A stretch of 34,051 nucleotides of DNA from Deltaproteobacteria bacterium (lineage in GTDB: Bacteria > Desulfobacterota > Binatia > Binatales > Binataceae): the NCBI GenBank assembly GCA_019237115.1, contig JAFAHS010000186.1, positions 1 through 34,051 of the forward strand. Reading direction: 5' to 3'. Under the pieces are notes generated by a model. It was not told the origin of the DNA. It worked only from the letters and a program-made list of their open reading frames with translations, and did not search any database. This document shows, one piece after another, positions 1 through 9,031 of the stretch (position 1 is the first letter of the stretch; each line of letters begins with the position of its first letter). The position numbers and the translations under genes were made by a program.

Positions 1-1062
1 GTGCCGGCACAGGCTGGGTAGGAACGCTGCGTGCGCGGGCGATTCCAGTAATCCGGAACCAAGCGCATTGGCGATCGCGACGTTGCCCGCTCGCAGCGCC
101 TGCACGAGACCGGGCACGCCAAGCACCGAGTCTTCGCGCAGCTCCGCCGGATCGCAGAAGCTGTCGTCTTGGCGGCGAACCACGACATCGACCGGCAGCA
201 AACCGCCAAGAGTCTTCAGGAACAGGGATTGACCACGGACCGTCAGGTCTGCCCCCTCGACGAGGGTGAAGCCGAGATACCGCGCCAAGAAGGCGTGCTC
301 GAAATAGGTTTCGTTGTACGGACCGGGTGTCAGCAGCACGATCCGCGGATTGTCGCGATGGTACGGCGCGAGGTCGCGGAGCATGTTGCGATAGGATTGA
401 AAATAGTCCGCGAGCCTTCGCACGTGGGTCGCGCGAAAAACCTCGGGAAGGACCCGCTGCGAAACCAGGCGATTCTCCAGCGCGTAGCCGGCGCCCGAGG
501 GCGCCTGCGTGCGATCCGCGATCACCCACCATTGCCCGTCCGGCGATCGCGCGAGATCGGCGCAGTAGTTATGCAGGTAAATTCCCTGCGGTGCCGACAC
601 ACCGCAGCAGGCGCGCAGAAAATTCGGATGACGGAATACCAGTTCGGGCGGAAAGACGCCGTCGCGCAGCAGACTCTGGGGCCCGTAAATGTCAGCCAGT
701 ATCGTATTGAGCAGCGCGGCGCGCTGGCGCATCGCGTTTTCGATAACCGTCCATTCGCGCGGTTCGACCACCAGCGGAATCGGATCGAGCGGCCAAGGAC
801 GATCGGTGCTGCGGGGATCCTCGTAAACGTTGTAAGTGACGCCGTTGTCGCGAATTAGCCGCCGCCCTTCCTGCCACCGTGCGGCCAGGCCATCCGCCCC
901 CATCGCTGCGACCGACTCGATGAGGGTGCGCCAATGTGAGCGGACCTGGCCATCGTCCGCCAGCATTTCATCGAAGAACCCCGCACTCGGGCGATACGGC
1001 CATCCCGACGAAGTATCCTCGCGGGCGGGGGCCGGACTGATCGGATGAGACTGCTGGGCCAC
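1..1062 (-). CDS. Circularly permuted ATP-grasp protein, N-terminal part (cut by window edge)
   Basis: The frame is open from a GTG at 1060-1062 to the left edge (354 codons), so only the N-terminal part is present. The translation has the hallmarks of the circularly permuted ATP-grasp family (DUF404/DUF407): FFDEML near the start, RLIRDNGVTYNVY, the DRPWPLDPIPL stretch, PQGIYLHNYCADLARSPDG and a VLLTPGPYNETYFEHA segment. Family members often continue into an alpha-E (DUF403) domain, which would lie outside this window. ATP-grasp enzymes form amide or ester bonds through acyl-phosphates; a peptide or small-molecule ligase role is a literature prediction for this family. It lies 32 nt downstream of the transglutaminase/DUF2126 gene on the same strand, so the two are probably co-transcribed. 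The GTG start is chosen because the frame is closed a short way upstream and no better start precedes the conserved region; the ribosome binding site is weak. Confidence 0.85.
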   Translation of the reverse strand, partial: MAQQSHPISPAPAREDTSSGWPYRPSAGFFDEMLADDGQVRSHWRTLIESVAAMGADGLAARWQEGRRLIRDNGVTYNVYEDPRSTDRPWPLDPIPLVVEPREWTVIENAMRQRAALLNTILADIYGPQSLLRDGVFPPELVFRHPNFLRACCGVSAPQGIYLHNYCADLARSPDGQWWVIADRTQAPSGAGYALENRLVSQRVLPEVFRATHVRRLADYFQSYRNMLRDLAPYHRDNPRIVLLTPGPYNETYFEHAFLARYLGFTLVEGADLTVRGQSLFLKTLGGLLPVDVVVRRQDDSFCDPAELREDSVLGVPGLVQALRAGNVAIANALGSGLLESPAHAAFLPSLCRH

Positions 1063-1094
1063 TTTCTCGAGAATAGCCGAGACGGAGCGCGCCG

Positions 1095-4000
1095 CTAATA
1101 GCTATCCGGCGCGGAAAGGACCTGCGCGCGACGCAGATCCAGCGTCATTGGAAACTGGGCGTTCATTTCCCGGGCCGGCGTTCTCACCGGGCCGGGAGTA
1201 TGGCCGAATGGAAAGAACCGCGCGGCGCGGCGCGCTTCAGCCTCGTTGGCGTTGACCGGAAGGGCTTCATAGTGGCGGCCGCCCGGATGGGCTACATGGT
1301 AGGTGCATCCCCCGATTGAGCGTCCGGTCCACGTATCAAGCACATCGAAAACCAGCGGGGTATGCACCGGGATAGTGGGATGCAGGCATGAGGGCGGTTG
1401 CCACGCGCGATAGCGCACGCCGCAAACCCATTCGCCGCGCACCCCCGTTGAATGTAACGGCAGGCGGCGTCCGTTGCAGGTCAGGACATAGCGATCGCCA
1501 CTGAGACCATCGACCTTTACCTGCATGCGCTCGACCGATGAATCGACGTAGCGCGCGGTGGCGCCGCCGGCCGGTTCTTCGCCGAGCACGTACCAGGGCT
1601 CGGTCGCCTGTCGTAGCTCCACTTCGATGCCTGCATAACTGACGCGGCCGAACACCGGGTAACGAAACTCGAAGTGCGGCGCGAACCAATCGCCTTCGAA
1701 GGGATAACCAGCACGCCGGAGATCGTCGAGCACCCCGCGGAAATCATCTGCGACGAAGTGGGGGAGCATGAAGCTATCGTGAAGCTGGGTGCCCCATTCG
1801 ATTGGCGCGAGGCGGTAGGGTTCGCGCCAGAACCACGCGACCAGCGCCCGCACCAGTAGTTGCTGCACCAGGCTCATCCGCGGATGCGGCGGCATTTCGA
1901 ATCCGCGCATTTCCAGCAGTCCAAGCCGTCCCGATGAGGAGTCGGGTGAATACAGCTTGTCGATGCAGAACTCGGCGCGATGGGTGTTGCCGCTTACATC
2001 GACCAGGATGTGGCGAAAAATCCTGTCCACCAGCCACGGGGGACAATACGCATCGTGGTGGTCGGGAATCTGGCTGAAGGCGATCTCGAGTTCGTAGATG
2101 AGGTCCATGCGCGACTCATCGATACGCGGCGCCTGACTGGTAGGTCCGATGAACATGCCGGAGAACATGTAGGAAAGAGACGGGTGATTTATCCAGTAGC
2201 CGAGCATGCTGCGCAGGAGATCCGGCCGCCTGAGAAACGGACTGTCGGCGGGTGTCGCTCCGCCGAGCGCGAAATGATTGCCGCCCCCGGTGCCCGTGTG
2301 CCGCCCATCGAGTTGAAACTTTTCGGTGCCGAGTCGGCACGCACGCGCATCCTCGTACAGCGCGGTAACGATCTGGGACAGTTCAGTCCAGTCGCGCGCG
2401 GGATGAACGTTCACCTCGATAACTCCGGGATCGGGAGTGACTGACAAGCGGTTTATCCGGTAATCGGGCGGCGGCGGATACCCCTCGATCGCCACGGGGT
2501 TCCTTAGGTAGGCAGCGGTATCTTCGATTGCGGCGAGCAGGTCGATGTAGTCCTCCGTCGAGCTGAGCGGAAGCATAAACACATGCAGCATTCCGTCGCG
2601 CGGCTCAACGCAGAGAGCAGTGCGCACGATCCATGGGGCCGACTGGCCGATTCCGGGTGCGCGGTCGCGTTCGTCGCCGCGCCGCGATTGCAGTCGGGGA
2701 TCGGACGGCGAGATGCGCGGCGGCACCGGCAGCGGCGCGCGATTCACCATCGGATCCACCTCGAAAAGCCGCTGCGCCTCGGACGGCGCCACCCACGGCA
2801 GGCTGGGCAGCGGCAAGCGCAGCCCGACCGGGGAATCACCGGGCAGGAGATATAGGTGTTGTCCGCGGAGCATCCAGAGTCCCGTCTGCCATTCGGGTCC
2901 GCTCTTGCCCCATCCGCGTTGCAGCGGCAGCACGTAGCCGGTGGGAGTATTTAGGCCGCGATCGAAGACGCGGCGCACACGTTCGCGCTCAGCCGAGTCT
3001 TCGAGATGGTTTTCAACCGGGTCGACGTTTATCGGCAGTTGGCGCTCGCGCTGGAGATAGTAGAGCGGATCTTCGAACGCGGCATTGGCGTAACCCGGAT
3101 CGACGCCGAGCCGCCGCGCGAGTGTTTCCGCAAACCGCTGCGCATCCAGCGGACCGAACGAAGTACTGCCTTCGATGCGCGCGATGAGCGCGCGGTCGTG
3201 CCACATCGGCACGCCGTCTTTTCGCCAGTAGCAACTCAGTGCCCAGCGCGGAACCTGCTCGCCCGGATACCACTTGCCCTGCCCGTAATGCAGCAGACCG
3301 CCCGGCGCAAAGCGATCGCAAAGGCGTGCGAGAAGCTGCTCGCTCAGCCTGCGCTTCTCGGGACCGAGCGCAGCGATGTTCCATTCGGTGCCGTCCATGT
3401 CGTCGATCGAAACGAACGTTGGCTCACCACCCATCGTCAGGCGAATATCGCCCGCGGCTATTTCGCGATCGATCTGAAACCCGAGCGCGTAGATGCGAGC
3501 CCATTGATCTTCGGTGTAGGGCAATGTCACGCGCGGGTCTTCGTGCACGCGCGTCACTTTCATTTCGTGAGAGAACTCGACCTCGCAAGGACCGACCATA
3601 CCAGTGATCGGCGCGGCCGATGACGGTTCCGGACTTGTCGCCAGCGGAATGTGGCCTTCGCCCGCGAACAGGCCCGAAGTGGGATCGAGACCGATCCATC
3701 CCGCGCCCGGCAGGTAAACTTCAGTCCATGCGTGAAGGTCAGTAAAATCTGCTGCGGGCCCTTCGGGACCCTCGAGCGGTTTGACGTCGGGCTTGAGCTG
3801 GATGAGATAGCCGGAGACGAAGCGCGCCGCGAGTCCGAGATTGCGCACAATCTCCGCGAGCAGCCATGCGCTGTCACGGCACGACCCACTGCCCAGCGAG
3901 AGCGTTTCCTCGCATGATTGCACGCCGGGTTCCAGCCGAATGACGTATTTGATCGCGTGCTGCAGCCGCTGATTCAGATCGACCAGGAAATCGTTGGTGC

Positions 4001-4418
4001 GGCGCTCGGCCATGTCGATGCCGGCGAGGAACGCGCGCATCCTTGGACCGGCGGGCAAGGGCTCGAGAAACGGCGTCAACTCTTTGCGGAGCTTTGCCTC
4101 ATAGGAGAATGGAAAGCATTCGGCGGAGGTCTCCAGGAAAAAATCGAAGGGGTTGATCACGGACATCTCCGCGATCAAATCCACTTCCACCGAAAAGAGG
4201 CGCGAGGGATTCGGAAAGACCAGGCGCGCGAGATAGTTGCTCTGCGGGTCCTGCTGCCAGTTAATGAAATGATCGCGCGGTTCGATCTTTAGTGAGTAGG
4301 CCGAGATCGGCGTGCGGCAATGGGGCGCGGGCCGCAAGCGCACGGTTTGCGGCGAAAGGGTCACAAGACGGTCGTAGCGATATTCCGTACGGTGGTGGAG
4401 CGCTACTCGAATCGGCAT
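1095..4418 (-). CDS. Transglutaminase-like / DUF2126 putative amidoligase
   Basis: A 1107-residue protein. Residues 1-90 form the beta-rich transglutaminase N domain (VALHHRTEYRYD start typical of the family). Residues about 150-250 form a transglutaminase-like core with Cys180 (GSGSCRDSAW), His229 (DLHAWTEVYLPG) and Asp245 (GWIGLDPTSG), a complete catalytic triad. The remaining roughly 800 residues match the large DUF2126 region, described as a putative amidoligase, with conserved-looking segments such as FTLGGEPT-like RLTMGGEPTFVS near 325-340, GGGNHFALGG and LLEMRGFEMPPHPRMS. Length fits the full two-domain family. With the downstream ATP-grasp protein it forms the conserved cluster predicted to make and trim peptide or amide products; the real substrate is unknown. 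The ATG start gives a canonical N terminus, although no strong ribosome binding site precedes it. Confidence 0.92.
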   Translation of the reverse strand: MPIRVALHHRTEYRYDRLVTLSPQTVRLRPAPHCRTPISAYSLKIEPRDHFINWQQDPQSNYLARLVFPNPSRLFSVEVDLIAEMSVINPFDFFLETSAECFPFSYEAKLRKELTPFLEPLPAGPRMRAFLAGIDMAERRTNDFLVDLNQRLQHAIKYVIRLEPGVQSCEETLSLGSGSCRDSAWLLAEIVRNLGLAARFVSGYLIQLKPDVKPLEGPEGPAADFTDLHAWTEVYLPGAGWIGLDPTSGLFAGEGHIPLATSPEPSSAAPITGMVGPCEVEFSHEMKVTRVHEDPRVTLPYTEDQWARIYALGFQIDREIAAGDIRLTMGGEPTFVSIDDMDGTEWNIAALGPEKRRLSEQLLARLCDRFAPGGLLHYGQGKWYPGEQVPRWALSCYWRKDGVPMWHDRALIARIEGSTSFGPLDAQRFAETLARRLGVDPGYANAAFEDPLYYLQRERQLPINVDPVENHLEDSAERERVRRVFDRGLNTPTGYVLPLQRGWGKSGPEWQTGLWMLRGQHLYLLPGDSPVGLRLPLPSLPWVAPSEAQRLFEVDPMVNRAPLPVPPRISPSDPRLQSRRGDERDRAPGIGQSAPWIVRTALCVEPRDGMLHVFMLPLSSTEDYIDLLAAIEDTAAYLRNPVAIEGYPPPPDYRINRLSVTPDPGVIEVNVHPARDWTELSQIVTALYEDARACRLGTEKFQLDGRHTGTGGGNHFALGGATPADSPFLRRPDLLRSMLGYWINHPSLSYMFSGMFIGPTSQAPRIDESRMDLIYELEIAFSQIPDHHDAYCPPWLVDRIFRHILVDVSGNTHRAEFCIDKLYSPDSSSGRLGLLEMRGFEMPPHPRMSLVQQLLVRALVAWFWREPYRLAPIEWGTQLHDSFMLPHFVADDFRGVLDDLRRAGYPFEGDWFAPHFEFRYPVFGRVSYAGIEVELRQATEPWYVLGEEPAGGATARYVDSSVERMQVKVDGLSGDRYVLTCNGRRLPLHSTGVRGEWVCGVRYRAWQPPSCLHPTIPVHTPLVFDVLDTWTGRSIGGCTYHVAHPGGRHYEALPVNANEAEARRAARFFPFGHTPGPVRTPAREMNAQFPMTLDLRRAQVLSAPDSY

Positions 4419-4508
4419 TGATGAACCGGAAGCTATCTAGAAGGAAGCAAGCTTGCGGCAGTGGCGCAAGGGAAACGCACCGATTCGGCGAAGTTTTTCG
4501 GGCCACGA

Positions 4509-4531
4509 TTGATAATTGCAACGATAATCAA
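4509..4531. promoter_or_regulatory. AT-rich inverted repeat, candidate operator
   Basis: TTGATAAT and ATAATCAA flank a 7-nt spacer, with 7 of 8 positions complementary. The element stands out as AT-rich in a GC-rich background, upstream of the minus-strand amidoligase cluster. A regulator-binding role is inference only. Confidence 0.3.
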
Positions 4532-4683
4532 CCGTTATGAGTGGGCTGCTCCTGATTAGGGAAGGTGAGGAATCTCGTCTCCGCCAGCCGCTGGCGCGAG
4601 CGTGCGCGCAGCCGTGCTGGCGATGGTCGGTGGCATCGAGAGCCATCGGTGCCGCTTGAGCATACGGACGGGCAGAACAAAAT

Positions 4684-4712
4684 AAGGCCGGAGCGTGATT
4701 AGCTCCGGCCTT
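4684..4712 (-). terminator. Rho-independent terminator of the amidohydrolase gene
   Basis: A perfect 11-bp stem (AAGGCCGGAGC / GCTCCGGCCTT) with a 7-nt loop is followed on the minus strand by TATTTTG. It lies about 30 nt beyond the stop codon of the minus-strand amidohydrolase, so it ends that transcript before the amidoligase genes. Confidence 0.85.
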
Positions 4713-4742
4713 TGGATCGATCTGTGATCGGATGTTCGAGGA

Positions 4743-6476
4743 TCAGGCGTGGCCGTTGCGCAGCAGCTTGCCCGGGGTAACGCCCGTGCAACGTCCTTCG
4801 TTCCAGGTCATCTCGCCATTTACGAGGATCGCTTTATAGCCGCGAGCGTGTTGTACGCGCCGCCACTCGCCACCGGGGAAGTCATGAGCGATCTCGCCGA
4901 CCCAGTCGGGCTCCACGCCAAGACCGTTCAGATCGTAGACGACCACGTCTGCGGCCTGGCCTTCGCGGAGCGTGCCGCGATCGCGGAAGCCGGCCGCGTG
5001 CGCGGGCAGCGCAGAGAGCCGGTAGTGCGCTTCCTCCAGGGTGATGCGCTGTTCGTCGCGGACCAGCCAGCGCAGAAAGTCGGTCGTGTAGGCGCCGCCG
5101 TTGAAAAACTTGGTGTGGGCGCCGCCGTCCGACACGCCCGGAATCGTGTACGGCGAATCATTCATCATTTCGGCATAGAAATCGACGTTGAACCCGCGAT
5201 TGGGACCCAGAAATTCCACCTTCAGATCGCCCGCGATTGACAGATCAAGCATCACGTCGATCTCGTGCTTGTGCTCCTCCATCGCGATCTGTCCGATCGA
5301 CTTGCCCAGGTACTTTTCGAGGGCGGGATTGTCGTTAACCCACTGCACGACCAGGTACTTCAACGCGCCGCCCACTCCCTTCTGGATCACCTCGAGCTTC
5401 TTGTTGGCGGCGTCGTGCTCGCGCTTGATCGCTTCGCGCAGCACCGGATCCTTCATCTTGGCGATCTTTTCTTGCGGGGTGCCGGTCGTGACCGCGCGCC
5501 ACGCCGGGCTTGCGTCGTACAGGTTCCAATGTTCCAGCGTGAACGCAAACCCGGTACGGAAGGTAGCGGTCTGACCGAAGATCGGCAGGCCCTTGTCGCG
5601 GCAGCGCTTGAGCCACGCCAGGCTGCGCTGATGCGGCTTCGGGTCGCGGCGGGCGGGCGCGATCGCGTTGTGCAGAATCGGGCGGTTGGCCTCGGCGGCA
5701 AGCAGCTCGAGGAAATTGAGGTCTTCCTTGATGCGCCCGGTCGCCTGCGTGATCTGAATGAACCCTTCATCGCGCTCGCGCAGCACGCGCGCGAGGTTCA
5801 GGATGTCCTCGTCGCACATCGTGTCGGTGACCATCGGCGAGCCATCAAAGTCCGCCTGCGTCGAGTCGGGCCCCAGGCGCTGAATCGAGAAACCGCACAG
5901 TCCTGCGTCCATCCCTTCCGCCAGCAGGCGCGCCATCTCGCTGCGTTCCCGATCGGTGGCCGGACGAGTTTTGGCGGCTTCCAGTCCCATCACGTAGGTC
6001 ATGAGCGAAGCGGTCGGCAGGTACTGGATGCAATTGATGCCTTTGGGCGCACGCTCGAGCGAATCCAGGTACTGCGGGATGGTCTCCCAATCCCACCTCA
6101 TTCCGGCTTTCATCGCCTCGTAGGGAATCGCCTCGGTACGTGTCATCGTGAGCATCGAGCGATCACGAAAATCCGGCTTGACCGGAACGAAACCGAATCC
6201 GCAATTGCCCAGCACCACCGAGGTGACGCCGTGCCAACCGGAAATGGTGCAATACGGGTCCCAGCGGATTTGCGCATCGTAGTGGGTGTGCAGATCGACA
6301 AAGCCGGGCGCAACCAGCAGCCCGTCGGCGTCGATCACCTGCTTGGCGAAACCGGGGGCACGGCCGCCGACCTGCGCGATCTTGCCATCTTTTATCCAGA
6401 CGTCCGCGCGATAGCGGGGCACCCGGGTTCCGTCGACTACAGTTCCACCTTTGATTTGAACATCGAAATCAGCCAT
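4743..6476 (-). CDS. D-aminoacylase-like amidohydrolase (amidohydrolase 3 family)
   Basis: A 577-residue cytosolic metal-dependent hydrolase of the N-acyl-D-amino-acid deacylase group. It opens with the small beta-sandwich (DVQIKGGTVVDGT), then the metal motif HTHYDAQ (His63, His65), and GNCG with Cys92, the position of the zinc-binding cysteine in D-aminoacylases. Later come LHNAIAPARRDP (a candidate metal histidine), SDGGAH near the C terminus (candidate catalytic Asp) and the closing LREGQAADVVVYDL. Known relatives remove the acyl group from N-acyl-D-amino acids, but many paralogues act on other cyclic amides or esters, so the substrate is open. A GGAGGAT ribosome binding site lies 6-8 nt before the ATG. 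The gene is monocistronic, with its own terminator, and divergent from the methyltransferase. A paralogue lies at 20399-22114. Confidence 0.9.
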   Translation of the reverse strand: MADFDVQIKGGTVVDGTRVPRYRADVWIKDGKIAQVGGRAPGFAKQVIDADGLLVAPGFVDLHTHYDAQIRWDPYCTISGWHGVTSVVLGNCGFGFVPVKPDFRDRSMLTMTRTEAIPYEAMKAGMRWDWETIPQYLDSLERAPKGINCIQYLPTASLMTYVMGLEAAKTRPATDRERSEMARLLAEGMDAGLCGFSIQRLGPDSTQADFDGSPMVTDTMCDEDILNLARVLRERDEGFIQITQATGRIKEDLNFLELLAAEANRPILHNAIAPARRDPKPHQRSLAWLKRCRDKGLPIFGQTATFRTGFAFTLEHWNLYDASPAWRAVTTGTPQEKIAKMKDPVLREAIKREHDAANKKLEVIQKGVGGALKYLVVQWVNDNPALEKYLGKSIGQIAMEEHKHEIDVMLDLSIAGDLKVEFLGPNRGFNVDFYAEMMNDSPYTIPGVSDGGAHTKFFNGGAYTTDFLRWLVRDEQRITLEEAHYRLSALPAHAAGFRDRGTLREGQAADVVVYDLNGLGVEPDWVGEIAHDFPGGEWRRVQHARGYKAILVNGEMTWNEGRCTGVTPGKLLRNGHA

Positions 6477-6643
6477 CGAACATCCTCCGTGTACTGTCGG
6501 TGCGCTGTTAGAGAGTCACCGCAGCTAATTCGTTCTTACAGCAAGCCTAATAGGGACCGCAAGCCAGTTGAACGCTCGGTATGTAAAAAAATTCACTCCA
6601 GTGTGATTCCTGCTGCGCAAGATGAAATAATCGGAGTCGCCCT

Positions 6644-7462
6644 ATGCCGGAAACAAAGCCAGCCGCGCCCCTCGAGAATTCGGGACGGACTGCACTGAAG
6701 GAGCAGTACAAGGACTCCAGCAACTTCCGCAAGCGGGTAGCGTTGCACGCGCGCTTCGGCACCAATCGCTACAGCTTCTATCGATGGGTGTTCGACCAGT
6801 TCGATCTCTCGCGGGTCTCCGCGATCCTCGAGCTCGGGTGCGGCCCCGGATTTCTGTGGCGGCAAAACGCCGATCGATTGCCCACCAACACGACCATCGT
6901 AGTCTCGGATTTCTCACACGGTATGGTGCGGGAGGCGCGCGCCAGTCTGGGGAGTGAAGCGGGCGCGGCCACCTTCTGCCAGCTCGATGCGACCGTGCTG
7001 CCGTTCAAGACCGGCAGCCTTGACGCGGTCATGGCGATGGCGATGCTTTACCACATCGAGGATCGTCCGGCCGCGTTCCGGGAGATTCGCCGCGTGCTGC
7101 GCGAGGGAGGGAGGCTGTATGCCTCGACGATGGGGCGTGCGCATTTGCGCGAGCTACGCGAAATAGCGGGCCGCGTTTTCGGCACCAATCGTGTCACCAA
7201 CGCAGCGGAGCGTTTTGGCCTGGAGACCGGCTACGATCAGCTCAAGGCGGCCTTCGCGAACGTCGAGGTCAGGCGCTATCAGAATTCCATGCACGTGACG
7301 GAGAGCGAACCGGTGATCGACTACTTTCTCTCCACCGCGCGGATGCGGCAGCTCCCGCCCGCTCTGCTGGATAGGTTGCGCGTCGAACTGGACCGCGTAA
7401 TCGCCGCCCAAAATGGCATCGCCGTATCGAGCGACTTCGGCGTTCTGATCGCCCGTCCCTGA
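6644..7462 (+). CDS. Class I SAM-dependent methyltransferase
   Basis: A 272-residue methyltransferase of the Methyltransf_11/25 type. Motif I is ILELGCGPGF (residues 61-70), followed by the acidic end of strand 2 (VVSDFSHGMV), motif II/III around LDATVLPFKTGSLDAVMAM and the post-motif RRVLREGGRLYAST. Such enzymes use S-adenosylmethionine to methylate small molecules; the substrate cannot be inferred. The ATG has a GGAG site about 8 nt upstream. It is divergent from the amidohydrolase at its left and convergent with the LLM oxidoreductase gene at its right, so it is probably transcribed alone. No membrane segment or signal peptide is visible. Confidence 0.88.
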   Translation: MPETKPAAPLENSGRTALKEQYKDSSNFRKRVALHARFGTNRYSFYRWVFDQFDLSRVSAILELGCGPGFLWRQNADRLPTNTTIVVSDFSHGMVREARASLGSEAGAATFCQLDATVLPFKTGSLDAVMAMAMLYHIEDRPAAFREIRRVLREGGRLYASTMGRAHLRELREIAGRVFGTNRVTNAAERFGLETGYDQLKAAFANVEVRRYQNSMHVTESEPVIDYFLSTARMRQLPPALLDRLRVELDRVIAAQNGIAVSSDFGVLIARP

Positions 7463-7688
7463 AGACTCACCGCTCAGTTCGAGGGTCGCGTCTATCTTCG
7501 CCGTGAAAGCCCCTCATCATCAGGGTCGCGAGGAGCCGAAGAAAATGGCGATAAGGAAGGTCTGTCCAGCCCTTGCGGAAGGACTGTGTCCGACCCCACC
7601 GGCAGGACTGCGCGAGCAAAGGGTTGGCGCGAAAAAACAGGGCGCTTCGCCGAGCGAAGCGCCCCTTGAGCTGCGATAGTCTGTTTTC
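7463..7688. other. Convergent intergenic region
   Basis: These 226 bases separate the methyltransferase and the LLM oxidoreductase gene. They hold the minus-strand terminator at 7640-7664. Around 7518-7546 there is a weak likeness to the GTCATCCTGAG-type dispersed sequence seen at 30886, too degenerate to call. No gene or RNA was recognised. Confidence 0.5.
7640..7664 (-). terminator. Rho-independent terminator of the LLM oxidoreductase operon
   Basis: A perfect 11-bp stem (GGGCGCTTCGC / GCGAAGCGCCC) with a 3-nt loop is followed on the minus strand by TGTTTTTTC. It lies about 25 nt past the stop codon of the LLM gene. The plus-strand side has no T-run, so it acts on the minus strand. Confidence 0.88.
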
Positions 7689-9017
7689 CTAGAGCAAACC
7701 GAGCTCTTTTAGCGGGCCCTTGTCCGACACGGGAGCGCGCTTGGTCTCGGCCTGGATCTTGGATTGGCGCGGGGGGCGCGTGATCGCATCGACCAGCCCG
7801 ATCGTGTTGGCGAACTCCTTGATCGCAGGCGCCACTTCCTTTGCCATCAACTTCATACTGTTCTGCCGATTCTGGTTGCTGATGGGTCCCTGCACGTTGA
7901 ACACCACGATCGAGCCGGGGCGCAGCACCTTCATGATGGTCTTGAGTTTCTCGGTTACGGTTTTTGGACTGCCGATGACGAATTGATGCTGCTTCTGCGC
8001 GCGCTCGTAGCCGGGCAGAAGCTTGCGGTGGATTTCCTCCGCATCGATTTGCTTCTTTTCTTCGACCTGGGTCGCCTTTAGCTTCTCGCCACTGACTCCA
8101 AGCCAGCTTCCCTGCGGCTGCTTGGAGAGACGACGGATCGCGTCTTTGGAATTATATCCCGGCGGCAAGGTGTGCTCCGGACGTGCGAAAGTATTCTGGC
8201 CGCCCCCGAACAGAAAGCCCTTGCCGAGTTCCTGGGCCTTCTCGTCGGTTTCGGCGACGAAGGCCGGAACCAGATAGCCGAAATTTTCGGAACCAGCCTG
8301 GTAACCCTGGCGTTGGGCTTCGTCGGCGTAGTACTCCCACAGGTCGCAGGTCGCCGAGAGAGCAGTGCCGAGTCCGAAGTAGGGATATCCACGCTGCGCG
8401 CACCACAGCACGGTTTCGGGACTGAGCGTGCCCGGAATCCACATCTGGGGATGCGGTTTTTGATACGGCAACGCCCACGGGTTCACGTGGCGATAGTGGA
8501 AGTGCTTGCCTTCGTAGCGCCACGGTCCCGGCTTGGTCCACGCCTGCACGATGAAGTCGTGCGCTTCCTCGAAATACTCGCGGTTGTAGGAAGGATTGGC
8601 GTTGTTGAAGAACTGCTCGCTGCCCGCGCCACGGACCCATCCGGTGATGAGCCGGCCGCGTGAGATCAGATCGATTTCTGCGAGCTCTTCCGCCATCCGC
8701 AGCGGGTGCTTCAGGACCGGAAGCGGATTTCCAATCAAGAGGATGTGCGCCTTCTTGGTCAGTCGCGCGAGGATCGCGGCCTCGACGTTCATCACGCTGC
8801 CCATGCAGAACGGGTTGCCGTGGTGCTCGTTCAACGCCACGACGTCGAAGCCGAGTTCCTCCGCATAGCAGTTCTCATCGATCCAGTAGTTGTAATCGTC
8901 GGCCGCCTTCTCGCGATCGAAATACTTGTTCGACACGGCGAAGTGCGCGCCGTTCTTCAGAATGACCTCTTCGGGAACCCAGCGGACCGGACGTTCGGTG
9001 AAATATCCTACCTTCAT
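7689..9017 (-). CDS. LLM class flavin-dependent oxidoreductase (bacterial luciferase family)
   Basis: A 442-residue luciferase-like TIM-barrel protein. Recognisable family features are the N-terminal strand MKVGYFTERP, LGFDVVALNEHH near residues 55-65, LPVLKHPLRMAEELAEIDLI, then SRGRLITGWVRGAG, and the C-terminal FVIGSPKTVTEKL, which is typical of the flavin/substrate-pocket end of the family. Relatives use reduced FMN (some F420) to oxygenate alkanes, aldehydes, sulfonates or amides; the substrate is unknown. The C-terminal stretch after residue 400 is long and charged. Translation is probably coupled to the hydrolase gene just upstream: the hydrolase stop codon merges with this gene's AGGAGAGG ribosome binding site, and only 12 nt separate the two frames. 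A strong terminator follows. Confidence 0.9.
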   Translation of the reverse strand: MKVGYFTERPVRWVPEEVILKNGAHFAVSNKYFDREKAADDYNYWIDENCYAEELGFDVVALNEHHGNPFCMGSVMNVEAAILARLTKKAHILLIGNPLPVLKHPLRMAEELAEIDLISRGRLITGWVRGAGSEQFFNNANPSYNREYFEEAHDFIVQAWTKPGPWRYEGKHFHYRHVNPWALPYQKPHPQMWIPGTLSPETVLWCAQRGYPYFGLGTALSATCDLWEYYADEAQRQGYQAGSENFGYLVPAFVAETDEKAQELGKGFLFGGGQNTFARPEHTLPPGYNSKDAIRRLSKQPQGSWLGVSGEKLKATQVEEKKQIDAEEIHRKLLPGYERAQKQHQFVIGSPKTVTEKLKTIMKVLRPGSIVVFNVQGPISNQNRQNSMKLMAKEVAPAIKEFANTIGLVDAITRPPRQSKIQAETKRAPVSDKGPLKELGLL

Positions 9018-9023
9018 GGTGCA

Positions 9024-9031
9024 CCTCTCCT
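9024..9031 (-). promoter_or_regulatory. Ribosome binding site fused to the upstream stop codon
   Basis: On the minus strand the TAG stop of the hydrolase gene runs directly into AGGAGAGG, 6 nt before the LLM oxidoreductase ATG. This decides the LLM start and indicates coupled translation of the two proteins. Confidence 0.75.

Larger units (their letters stand above)
4419..4742. other. Intergenic region between two minus-strand transcription units
   Basis: These 324 bases carry no convincing gene; short frames on both strands lack family signal and a ribosome binding site. The region holds the terminator of the amidohydrolase at 4684-4712 and an AT-rich inverted repeat at 4509-4531, about 90 nt before the transglutaminase gene start. 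It should therefore contain the promoter of the amidoligase cluster, but no confident -35/-10 pair was recognised. Confidence 0.6.

Noticed and set aside
5265..6698. Plus-strand frame of 477 codons opposite the amidohydrolase and overlapping the methyltransferase start
   Set aside because: Both recognised genes have family motifs and ribosome binding sites; this frame has neither.
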